Below, piece after piece: positions 1-6,646 of a stretch of DNA of 10,000 nucleotides (position 1 is its first letter; each line of letters begins with the position of its first letter). Source of the stretch: Acropora yongei. Lineage: Eukaryota; Cnidaria; Anthozoa; Scleractinia; Acroporidae. A program made the position numbers and the translations under genes. The notes below the pieces were generated by a model. The model was not told where the DNA came from. It worked only from the letters and a program-made list of their open reading frames with translations, and did not search any database. The stretch is taken from contig BLFN01000126.1 of the NCBI GenBank assembly GCA_014634225.1, positions 4,006,132-4,016,131 on the forward strand, read 5' to 3'.

Positions 1-469
1 TAAACTTGGGCTACCTGTGTACGCACTTGGATCCAAGTGATGTTATAATAATTATTCCAATGTTTGACCATATATTTATTTTCAGCCAGCAAATAAAAGA
101 TTAGATTATGGCAGTAGAGACACATGCTTGTTAAGCGCCTATTTTTTTCCTAGCAAAGTGGTTGGTTGACAGAAAACAATATGATTGCAAATCTCAAGAA
201 TGAAATGTGGAAGCAAAACTGGTAATGTTGCTTTGAATAATTATTTGGAATAAAGCTGAACCCATTCAAAGATACAGTGATGGGTTGGGTTTTCAAACAA
301 GTACTGTGTCCACTGTATGAAAAATATAATTATACATACTCATTTGGAGTGACTTTCCTGCAGCTAGTTACAGTGTGAATGATTAATATTCTAATTTGAC
401 ATTTGGATCCTTTTTTTTATTTTGTTATGGTATGCTTATCACAGAATTATAAATATTCACTTTACTTTG
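1..469. other. No recognised feature
   Basis: AT-rich sequence with stops in all frames. I see no RNA gene, no coding run and no repeat that I recognise. It is probably intergenic or intronic host sequence or very old decayed repeat. Confidence 0.5.
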
Positions 470-690
470 ACCCTGTCCATGCTGATGCATTTTTGTTTGA
501 AAACACATACTTTCCTATGTGTTTTGGCCTTCTGTCCACACTAAAATGCTCGAAACCAGATGGTTTTCAAATGAAAATGCATCAGTTTCAAAACTCTTCA
601 AAGAGGAGCCAATTGAAAATGCAGACACATCCTCTCAGGATGGACAGTCAAAAGCAGAGCCTTTTGAAAACAATTTTGTTGGATGACATC
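470..690. repeat. Decayed dispersed repeat with inverted-repeat core
   Basis: The arm at 484-504 (starting gatgcattttt and ending gaaaac) is matched in reverse complement at 563-583 with about 19 of 21 bases paired, around a loop that contains the phrase gttttggccttctgtccaca. Further copies of the gaaaac/gttttc theme follow to about 680. The phrasing (thymine-rich gttttgtttgaaaac, then 'ggcctt.tgtccacactaaaa') resembles a high-copy repeat I associate with coral genomes, probably a non-autonomous DNA element; this is recognition from memory. A 100-codon frame over the region (403-705, +) is not protein-like and is a by-product of the repeat. Confidence 0.5.
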
Positions 691-810
691 AACAGCATTG
701 TGTGACCTCTTTTACCAGGCATCCTGTCCTAGATTCAAAACATATATGGCAGGCGAGCATCTGGATGTGCTTTTGATGTTGTTGTTTAATTGCTTGTTTG
801 GATCTAAATA

Positions 811-1143
811 TTGCATATTATTCAACCTTTTCCTGATAACCTTAAGAAGAATATCTTTTCCAAGAACATAGTTTGGTCTTTTCCAATGGTTTGTGATGCA
901 AGACTCAATCAAATAAGTGATGTCAAAGGCCGAGAGGATTTTGGGCTGAATGTCAATGTAAAATGGCCAGGAAATGTGCATGATGCAAAAGTGTTCACAA
1001 TTTCTTCAATAAATGAATATCCAAAAAGTGTAAAAATTGTCGCTGTGCCAAAGGATATTATTGAAGATGAAGACCGCATTCCAGTCTTTTTACCTGGAGA
1101 TCCTACCTACCCACTCATGCCCTTTTTAATGAAATACTGTTAA
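811..1143 (+). pseudogene. PIF/Harbinger (HARBI1-like, DDE_Tnp_4) transposase, C-terminal fragment
   Basis: Harbinger transposases are nuclear DDE enzymes that cut and paste their own element. The frame holds the central-to-C-terminal part of the catalytic domain: a segment reading MVCDARL, then VKWPGNVHDAKVF, which matches the family signature WPGxxHDxxVF and supplies the second catalytic aspartate (in VHD), and then LPGDPTYPLMPFLMK, matching the hallmark GDxxYPLxPxLM. Missing are the N-terminal helix-turn-helix region, the first aspartate (IDGTHI-type motif) and the final glutamate (usually in a VENAFG-like motif). The first usable codon is a TTG at 811, so this is not a true gene start; the sequence before about 865 is probably not transposase. 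It ends with TAA at 1141. The run has no internal stop, unlike most remnants nearby. It differs clearly from the minus-strand Harbinger copy at 4505-5072, so two families are present. Confidence 0.8.
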
Positions 1144-1150
1144 GACTTGT

Positions 1151-1209
1151 GTATAAGCTACACCTTTTTACTTAAGTTTTGGGTCAAAAATTGCAGGTGC
1201 GGCTTATGC
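1151..1209. repeat. MITE-like inverted repeat
   Basis: GTATAAGCTACACC at 1151-1164 pairs with GGTGCGGCTTATGC at 1196-1209 (12 of 14 positions), separated by 31 bases that include gttttgggtcaaaaa. The 'ataagccgcacc / ggtgcggcttat' style is common in animal MITE ends; I cannot assign a family. It lies 8 bp after the Harbinger fragment stop, but a link between the two is not shown. The departures from perfect pairing are consistent with CpG decay (cg to ca or tg). Confidence 0.55.
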
Positions 1210-1267
1210 ACGAGACCATTGACTTGTGTTTCTTGTGTCCAGACTCCCTCCTTAAATGACTGCGTGG

Positions 1268-1405
1268 TTACCAAGCAAACATTTTGCATCGTTCTCCTGC
1301 AATAATTATTTGGTTATTGTTGAGAAGTCCAAGGGCTTTGTTCAATGTTGATGTTACCATGTATTTCTTGTCCACTTTAAGTCCACTCTCTGTGACAATG
1401 ATATT
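1268..1405 (-). other. Short protein-like frame, unrecognised
   Basis: On the minus strand a run of 45 or so codons between the (AAT)n tract and a stop near 1265 reads like protein (for example SGLKVDKKYMVTSTLNKAL). I do not recognise it, it has no start of its own outside the repeat and no continuation, and it could be chance. Upstream in the same frame the AAT tract would encode a run of isoleucines, which is an artefact of the microsatellite. Confidence 0.15.
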
Positions 1406-1406
1406 G

Positions 1407-1462
<56 letters not shown>
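1407..1462. repeat. (AAT)n microsatellite
   Basis: A perfect trinucleotide tract of 56 bases, nearly 19 units, with no interruptions, so probably young or still length-variable. It abuts a minus-strand polyadenylation-type hexamer at 1466-1471, which suggests that it is the 3' tail of a retroposon instead of an isolated microsatellite. Confidence 0.97.
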
Positions 1463-1463
<1 letters not shown>

Positions 1464-1560
1464 GCTTTATTGGCAACATCTCTACAGAGTAGCTCTTCAT
1501 TTATCAATTACTGTAAATTGAAATTAACTGAAATCAATTGTCGGTTTTCAAATCAAATGT
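1463..1560 (-). mobile_element. Probable 3' end of a minus-strand LINE/SINE with (ATT)n tail
   Basis: Read on the minus strand, the sequence runs into AATAAA (1466-1471), four bases later reaches the tract and continues as (ATT)n. L2/CR1-like LINEs and their SINEs often end in short tandem repeats rather than poly(A). The element body upstream on the minus strand (increasing + coordinates) carries no coding signature that I can identify, so the boundary at 1560 is arbitrary. Confidence 0.4.
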
Positions 1561-1565
1561 AGCCT

Positions 1566-2097
1566 TTTTACACAGCCAAGGACCCCAGTTACCAATGGAA
1601 TGGTTTTTGCAACCTCTATCTCTTGGTCTTTGCCTCTGGTTACTTATCCATTGCTTTCACTAATGCATTTGTACTTTCCAAAGTTATCCTGATGTTAGTC
1701 ATGATGCACTCATTCTTATTAAGGTCTTCAATGGTGAAGTCTTGTCTCTAGTGTGGTGTATATGGTTCTGTGTGGCTGTGTGGCTGTTGATTGGCATACA
1801 GTATTCCAAAACTTCCATTCTCCACAATGGTATTTGACCTACAGTATGTTTGCACCAATATTCGTTTTTCATTATTTATTGCAGGCAGATCTTTTGATGT
1901 ACGTAGATTGTTACATCAATCTGCAACTTGAGAAATGTTGGCAAGAACAGGACATTGTGAAGTTAAGTGGTCAATCATTTCTGGAAGAAAAGTTACATAT
2001 GTAAATGTATAAACTTGGCAACAAAATGATTTATGTCATGAAAAAAAAAGCAATAATTACTTGCAATGTGACCTTACATGCCGAAGTTTCTAAGCCA
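1566..2097. other. No recognised feature
   Basis: An open frame at 1753-2004 (+) does not resemble a known protein. Its second half follows a pyrimidine-rich stretch ending in tag-like ttgcag near 1885, so a terminal exon is conceivable, but I see no codon bias or family signature to support one. Confidence 0.4.
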
Positions 2098-2247
2098 GAT
2101 CCTGACAGGATCTTGTTTTAGATCCTATCAGGATCCTTTGATGATTTTTACTAGTACCCTGGAGCATCCTATTTTCCATCCTGAAAAGTCCCATCAAGGA
2201 CTAAGAATGAATCTTGAGTAAATTATAGGACCTTGAACAGGATCCTA
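2098..2247. repeat. Cluster of GGATCC-centred short palindromes
   Basis: GATCCTGACAGGATC at 2098-2112 is a perfect palindrome around one base. GATCCTATCAGGATC at 2121-2135 is a near copy, and aacaggatcctagg recurs around 2236-2249. Further catcct/ggacc fragments lie between. Nothing identifies the parent repeat; a degraded family of short palindromic units or a MITE interior are both possible. Confidence 0.6.
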
Positions 2248-2460
2248 GGTGTATTCAGTAGGGCTTGACTCAATGTGTGGCAGCCATCACAATGGGTAGC
2301 ATTGATTTGACTTTTTTTCTTTGATATACATTGTTTCATGTGGACAAAACTATGTGAAGAAATAGAAAGGAAAATGAAGGTTACACAGTGGGCTAGAAAC
2401 CACTAAGCTTGCATTATTATGAGTTTTAGGGCTCTCCAGATAAATTATCCCACAAGGTGA
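2248..2460. other. No recognised feature
   Basis: Stops in all frames and no inverted or tandem repeat of note. Confidence 0.4.
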
Positions 2461-2643
2461 ACATTCAAACTGTGGGTGGCAGATGTTGATCAAATGGTTT
2501 ACAACATATACAGCAAACTTGTTACTACCTTATTTAGTAAAGTTGTTGCCAAAACACATGGCTTTGGCTGGGATAAATCTCTTACAAGAAAAAAAACAAG
2601 ATGGCCAGCTCTTAGTAAATTCAGGGGTAAAACTGCTGACTGA
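2461..2643 (+). other. Unrecognised protein-like reading frame (possible coding remnant)
   Basis: A frame open between TGA at 2458 and TGA at 2641, about 60 codons, with the only methionine at 2488. Its translation is well mixed and basic towards the end (for example SKVVAKTHGFGWDKSLTRKK followed by TRWPALSKF), which looks more protein-like than the longer overlapping frames on either strand. The frame carries on readably for about 17 codons after the TGA. I do not recognise a family. It may be part of a transposase or an isolated exon; no splice signals are convincing. The overlapping frames at 2483-2671 (+) and 2499-2684 (-) look like shadows. Confidence 0.3.
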
Positions 2644-2839
2644 ATTACAGAATCATATGCAGGCAACCTGAACGTAACAAACAAAACAAGCTAAGTAAAA
2701 ATTGCGCAGCTTAGTGTTTCTGATTAAAGGAAACTATACAACATTCAACTCTTTATTAGTGATTTAGTCTATCCCCTGATGGCCTGGTCCTCAGAATGTC
2801 TGATGGGTGGCTGGTCACCAGATCTTGAATCAAGGGGTG

Positions 2840-3065
2840 GTGTTATCAACAGGGCAATAGTACTGAAGAGTCTGTACTTGATGACTGATTGACAATTGCT
2901 TATTTGTCGCAACGGAAAGCACCCAGAAGGGTTAACCATGGTTGGTTTGCAAGTAATCAATGGCCAGCATATTCTTGTGCTTCTAACCCTTGGCTCACAA
3001 CAACCTGTGATTGCCATGGTGAGCAGCTTGGTGCAACTATGCCAGAGTCAATGATGGTAGAATCC
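2840..3065 (-). pseudogene. Gypsy (Ty3) pol fragment: start of the reverse transcriptase
   Basis: Reverse transcriptase copies the element RNA into DNA in a cytoplasmic particle. On the minus strand, from 3065 downwards, one frame reads DSGIVAPSCSPWQSQVVVS, matching the start of gypsy RT (xxGIIxPSxSPWxxQVVVV). A second frame near 2978-2955 reads NMLAIDYLQT, matching the 'RMVIDYxxLN' step. A third near 2886-2848 reads VIKYRLFSTIALL, matching the run into motif A (FSxxDLxxxY). So at least two frameshifts separate the pieces. In the last piece the motif A aspartate position is alanine, so it could not be catalytic even if joined. Motif YxDD, RNase H and integrase are not seen further down. It lies downstream of the Gag knuckle at 3343-3537 on the same strand, in the order expected for one element. 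Confidence 0.65.
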
Positions 3066-3342
3066 TCTTGACTGTATCAATGAAATTTCGTAGCAACATT
3101 CTGTTGTCAAGTGATGGTTGCTTGTCAACAGGTGAAAGAACTACTGAAAAGCTGTGAAGGAACTGCTGAAAAGCATGGGTGCATTCAACTCCATTGCATC
3201 TTACATACTCTGTCCTCAAATTTGTAAATGGCTTAGGTGGGTCTACATTCAGTAGTACAGAAGGTTATAGAAGCCACAGACTGTAAGAGGTAGTTCAGAG
3301 TTATTGTATTGAAACATCACAATTTTGTGCTTGGATTAGAAA

Positions 3343-3537
3343 TCAAATGAGGTCGTTGAGGTCAGTGGCAAGTTTAAGAGACCAGGCTGCCGTAGAAACT
3401 TTATCTTTGGCAACTGCTTTTGTTTTGCAAACTTTGGTTAAGTGGCCCTTCTTTTGGCATGTCAGGCAAATGGCATCATGGGCTGGGGATATCATATTCA
3501 CTGAAATCCTTGATGTAGTAAGCTTTTTGAGATCAGC
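3343..3537 (-). pseudogene. Gypsy Gag fragment with CCHC zinc knuckle
   Basis: The minus-strand frame between TAA at 3540-3538 and TGA at 3345-3343 is open for 64 codons and has no methionine start. It contains PAHDAICLTCQKKGHLTKVC; the Cys-x2-Cys-x4-His-x4-Cys pattern occupies 3468-3427, the nucleic-acid-binding knuckle of retrotransposon Gag (nucleocapsid). The preceding P-A-H-D-A phrase is typical of gypsy Gags with two knuckles, where it links knuckle one to knuckle two; here the first knuckle is missing. Basic residues follow (KTKAVAKDK). The + strand frame at 3347-3541 is its shadow. Only about 280 bases separate it from the reverse transcriptase start, too little for a full protease region, so an internal deletion is likely. 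Confidence 0.75.
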
Positions 3538-3540
3538 TTA

Positions 3541-4165
3541 AGTTAAAGCTGACAACAGTTTTCTCCTGGAACACAGGTCTTCAATCACAATGAAGCTCTT
3601 GCAGTAAGAGAACAGAAAAAGTTGACCTCCAAATAAATTCAGGGTTAAAACCATGGAAGTGTGTAAGTTTCACTTCAAACCCTTTCAAACAGCTAATTTT
3701 GTATTTAATTTGCTGTCTTGCCCAAGCTTAAGATTTTTTTTTTACTAAAGAAATAATTGAGTTATTTATTCTTATTAGTGTTATTATCTGATAACAAGTT
3801 CACAAAGACATGCTCAGTGTTAGCAAACAGTGCAGTTGAGTAGTCAAAGCTTACACCATTTCTCAACATTTTGCAGTTGTGCAAAGTGAGATGAGATTTA
3901 AACAGAGCAATACTTGTATATAGTATGCATTGCATCAAGAAGATTGCATTAATTTTGTTCTTGTCTTCTCAGTTTTGGTTGGTTTGTTCAGCCTCATATT
4001 GCTCAGTCTGAGAAGTGCCTGTGTCATCTTTGTAAGCAGTGGCATGTGGACGTCTTGGAATTTTGTCTTTATCTTGGATCTTTAAATAATATTTATTGAT
4101 GCATTGCACAGGTGTTAGGAGTTATGACAAATTAAACCCTAAATAATGCTTAAAAAAGAACCCTA
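3541..4165. other. No recognised feature
   Basis: AT-rich with stops in all frames. The part next to 3541 could be further decayed Gag on the minus strand, but I see no motif. No RNA gene is apparent. Confidence 0.4.
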
Positions 4166-4311
4166 GAGTACCTCTTCTTCATGTCTCATTAATAGTTAAA
4201 AATGTAATATCCAGTTAATAAGTTTGTGCAATATCTTACAATGCCTTGGTAGTAACACTTAAGTACACAACCTTCTTGTTATGGTTTGAAGAACACACAG
4301 AAGAGGTACTC
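4166..4311. repeat. Perfect 13-bp inverted repeat, 120-bp spacer
   Basis: GAGTACCTCTTCT at 4166-4178 is exactly matched in reverse complement at 4299-4311. The pairing does not extend outward or inward. No target-site duplication is obvious. It could be the ends of a very short non-autonomous element or chance; an overlapping frame at 4246-4455 (+) shows no protein signature. Confidence 0.5.
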
Positions 4312-4504
4312 CTTATACAAAGCAGCAGATCATTCTATATTTTGGGAGTGGTCTCAAAAAAGAGATCTGTCTCCCAATGGACTGGAATGATGAAACTTAA
4401 AAAAGTATTCCATTACTTGATCTACTTAAACCATGTCTACCAGTATTATCTTTAAGAGCTCTAAGTTTCTAGGTGTAAGGTGGGGTGATTTCATGCATTG
4501 CCTT

Positions 4505-5072
4505 TAAACGTCATCAACAATAATTGTTTTCCACTGCCATGTTGTTTTGCTCAGTTTGTTGTCAAAGGAAAGTTGTTTCCTCGTCAAATTGCCAGTGTTT
4601 TTGTATCATGTCATTAACCATGGTTTCTGAGGATATGCGGGATCACCCGAAACAACTGAAGGAATTTGAATGCCCGATGTGTGTCTTGTCACACGAGGGA
4701 CAAGGGAACCTACTTGGGCTTTCTGATAAAGGTCAGTGTTTGTTAAAACTTGCGTGTCATAGACATGTCCTGGCCAAGAAATGTTGATACTCTGAAAACA
4801 CAAGTGACTATCCACAAATCCTTGCAAAATGAATTAATAAAACCCTTTCTTGTTAATCTTCTGGATTATCTTCTGGACAAATTGGTATATGGCAACCATC
4901 TATCACCCCAAGTACTTGGGGCAACCTTTCTTTTCCCCTCAAATGTGTGCATAATTTCTTGTACTTGTACCTCATCAGTTTGAGTACTAATGTATCTTGA
5001 CAGACGATGAGAGGTTATAGCCTTGCAAACACTGTTAACAATTTCATAAACTGCAGAATGGCTAATTCCCAT
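4505..5072 (-). pseudogene. PIF/Harbinger (HARBI1-like) transposase pseudogene
   Basis: Reading down the minus strand: GISHSAVYEIVNSVCKAI from 5069 is the helix-turn-helix-like N-terminal region of the family. In another frame VIDGCHIPI covers the first catalytic aspartate (codon 4900-4898; family form IDGTHI). A stop-containing stretch with NKKGFY and LQGFVDSH follows, then ISWPGHVYDTQVL with the second aspartate (codon 4758-4756; family form WPGSVHD), then SGDPAYPQKPWLM (family GDxAYPLxPWLM). Past 4606, MAVEN carries the probable third catalytic residue (glutamate codon 4531-4529) and RLKA follows in the same frame after two stops. All three catalytic positions are thus traceable, but several frameshifts and stops break the gene. 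The part upstream of the helix-turn-helix appears lost near 5075. No terminal inverted repeats were identified. Confidence 0.85.
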
Positions 5073-5170
5073 GTACTATTCTGAACCTGCCAGGGTTGTC
5101 TTTCATTGCTTTGTTAAAGTTGGCTACTTTAGCCTTTTCTGTATAGTATGTTTGTTGAAAGCTGGGATTA

Positions 5171-5201
5171 CTATTATTGGTTAAAGGTAAACCGATAATA
5201 G
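5171..5201. repeat. Palindrome sharing sequence with the adjacent LTR
   Basis: CTATTATTGGTT at 5171-5182 pairs with AACCGATAATAG at 5190-5201 with a single mismatch (T opposite G, compatible with wobble in RNA). Its right half plus loop, taaaggtaaaccgataatag, is closely repeated inside the LTR as taaagataaactgataatag ending at 5390, and the preceding ggattactattat matches the LTR start in the other orientation. It is likely a piece of a related or older LTR copy. Confidence 0.55.
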
Positions 5202-5242
5202 TGTTCTGAAACTTTTACTTCTATGTAATGTATAGGTGGTAA

Positions 5243-5399
5243 TGTAATAACCAAGGACCACACAGTAATAAGGTAAAAGCAAGACTGATTTATTCTAGTA
5301 GAGCAAGCAAGAAGCAAGAATCATGTGCTTCATTGTAAAATATCTGATTAAGATAATCAGCTAAAGATAAACTGATAATAGTAATCCAAGATTACTACA
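5243..5399 (-). mobile_element. Short LTR of a retrotransposon (minus orientation)
   Basis: The 157-bp unit starts TGTAATAACCAAGG and ends with attactaca, giving TG...CA ends with an imperfect terminal inverted repeat (rc of the right end is tgtagtaatcttgg). A minus-strand AATAAA lies at 5294-5289, as expected at the R/U5 border, and a polypurine tract directly adjoins the inner end at 5400-5411. A perfect 7-bp hairpin, CTGATTA/TAATCAG, sits at 5344-5360. Internal sequence should lie to the right, but LINE sequence begins within about 70 bp, so this is a truncated 3' LTR and not a complete element. The LTR is short, which fits either a compact gypsy family or a TRIM-like element; the family is not assigned. 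Confidence 0.65.
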
Positions 5400-5411
5400 T
5401 TCCTCCCCTTC
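5400..5411 (-). promoter_or_regulatory. Polypurine tract of the LTR element
   Basis: On the minus strand this reads agaaggggaggaa immediately before the LTR start TGTAGTAATC. Such a purine run resists RNase H and primes plus-strand DNA synthesis in LTR retrotransposons. Its exact position beside a TG dinucleotide is what identifies the LTR boundary and the orientation. Confidence 0.65.
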
Positions 5412-5484
5412 TGTCTGTAAATAGGAACTGACTAATTGTCAAGAAATTAAAACAACTCTATGTGTAAACTATAAGTCTTGCCCT

Positions 5485-6124
5485 GCTACTTTGGAGATTG
5501 TTGATCCTAACCAGTTTGGTGCCATACCAAAGTTGGGCACAAGCCACCGATGGAACCGCCAATGCAGTGACGATAATCCAATTGGACTATAGGAAGGCAT
5601 TTGACTTGATTGACCACCAAACACTTGTCAATAAAGGCTTGTCTCGTCATATACCATGAGGTGTTGCTGGTTGGGTTTGTGATATTTTAGACAGACAACA
5701 ACGTGTAAAACTTTCAAACAACTGTTTCTCGGAATGGTGACCCGCGCCATCTGGAGCGCTTCAGGGCACCAAGCTAGTACCCTGGCTATTTGTCCTCATG
5801 TTCAATGACCTCAGCTCCTGAGATGTACAGACATGGAAGTACGTCAATGACACTAACCTTGCTGAAGTTATCCTGAAGGACGACGTAAGTGGCATTCAGG
5901 AAGCTGTGGACTCGGTAGCTCTCTGGTGGTGCTGCAACAAGCTCCAACTAAATGTCGACAAGTGTAAGGAACTAATATTGGACTTTAAGAAAATTAAACA
6001 GTCTTTTGCCCCTATTACGATTAACGGTTTAGATTTAGATCTTTTGAACCAGGTGAAGATCCAAGGCATTACTATTACTGATAACTTGCTGTGGAATAGT
6101 AACTGCATTCCTGATATATTTTGA
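5485..6124 (+). pseudogene. LINE reverse transcriptase domain, broken
   Basis: This enzyme would nick-prime and copy the LINE RNA at the insertion site. Motifs in order: DPNQFGAIPK at 5503-5532; after a frame change at 5533, WAQATDG and then LDYRKAFDLIDHQ (motif A, family form FDxxKAFDxxDH) from about 5582; VKLSNNCFSEW; PSGALQGTKLVPWLF (motif B, family PxGxPQGTxLGPxLF); WKYVNDTNLAEV with the motif C box at 5840-5851; then NKLQLNVDKCKELILDF, typical after motif C. In-frame TGA stops at 5657, 5738 and 5819 break the domain, and TGA at 6122 ends the run. The YxDD box reads YVND, so a catalytic aspartate is replaced by asparagine. Sequence between IPK and ATDG is shorter than I expect for the family, pointing to a small deletion at 5533. 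Confidence 0.85.
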
Positions 6125-6558
6125 AGAAGGCAAACAAGAGACTGTTTCCTTAAATTACTTAGAAGAGCTTGTGTTCAGAATGATGGCATTCTTATTTTTA
6201 TTGTACATGTGTAAAACCTGTCCTAGAGTATTGCGCACCTGTGTTTCACCACAGCCTTCCTGCCTATTGGAGTGATGATGTTGAGCGTGTACAGAAACAT
6301 GCTTTATCCATATTAACCCACTCACTTCTTTTGCATTTATTTATCATGCTGAAAAATTAGCTTGCTAAAAATAAGGAGTTCTAGCCTGTGCGAGAAGCTT
6401 TTCAAATCATGCTTGGCAGTAGCCATAAACTATACAAGTTTTTGGAACCGGCAAATATAAATACATATAATTTAAGAAGGCCACGTCATTTTAAAGCATA
6501 TAATGCTCGTATGAATCATTTTAAAAATAGCTTTTTTCCTGCAATAATAAATTTTTAG
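6121..6558 (+). pseudogene. LINE ORF2 C-terminal region, broken
   Basis: Continues the LINE after a frame change: LKKANKRLF from 6121, LKLLRRACV, then from 6208 CVKPVLEYCAPVFHHSLPAY and SDDVERVQKHALSI, the well-known tail region of CR1/L2-like ORF2. After further frame changes come LCEKLFKS (about 6387) and, from about 6418, HKLYKFLEP, YNLRRPRHF and RMNHFKNSFFPAIINF, matching the terminal family phrase 'NSFxPxxIxxWN'. The order is complete to the C-terminus, so the 3' side of the element is retained. The role of this region in the family is unclear (RNA or target binding has been proposed). At least four frame breaks show that the copy is dead. Confidence 0.8.
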
Positions 6559-6646
6559 GGTATTTGTAATTTTATTAGTCTTTTAGAATATTTATTCAAT
6601 GGTAAATTATTATGCAATTCAGTTTTACGACTGCTACTTGTAGAGA

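Larger units (their letters stand above)
5475..6600 (+). mobile_element. 5'-truncated LINE (non-LTR retrotransposon, CR1/L2-like)
   Basis: The unit contains most of a reverse transcriptase and the characteristic C-terminal tail of CR1/L2-like LINE ORF2, in order and on one strand. The recognisable coding part starts near 5485 (frame reading IVDPNQFGAIPK), so the endonuclease domain and the N-terminus are missing, as is usual for LINE copies cut short during target-primed reverse transcription. The C-terminal frame ends with TAG near 6557. The 3' end is uncertain: an AT-rich stretch follows, no clear poly(A) or tandem tail is visible, and 28S rRNA-like sequence begins at 6647. The left edge may interrupt the internal region of the minus-strand LTR element at 5243-5411. 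Confidence 0.8.

Noticed and set aside
403..705. 100-codon + strand frame
   Set aside because: Lies over an inverted-repeat element, has no protein-like motif, and composition follows the repeat.
1268..1562. Overlapping frames encoding long isoleucine runs on both strands
   Set aside because: The runs are translations of the (AAT)n microsatellite and not protein.
1753..2004. Possible terminal exon after the acceptor-like ttgcag near 1885
   Set aside because: No family signature, no partner exon or donor site that I could support.
2098..2250. CRISPR-like or operator array
   Set aside because: Units are irregularly spaced, too few and diverged, and the window is eukaryotic.
3347..3541. 64-codon + strand frame
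   Set aside because: Exact shadow of the minus-strand Gag zinc-knuckle frame.
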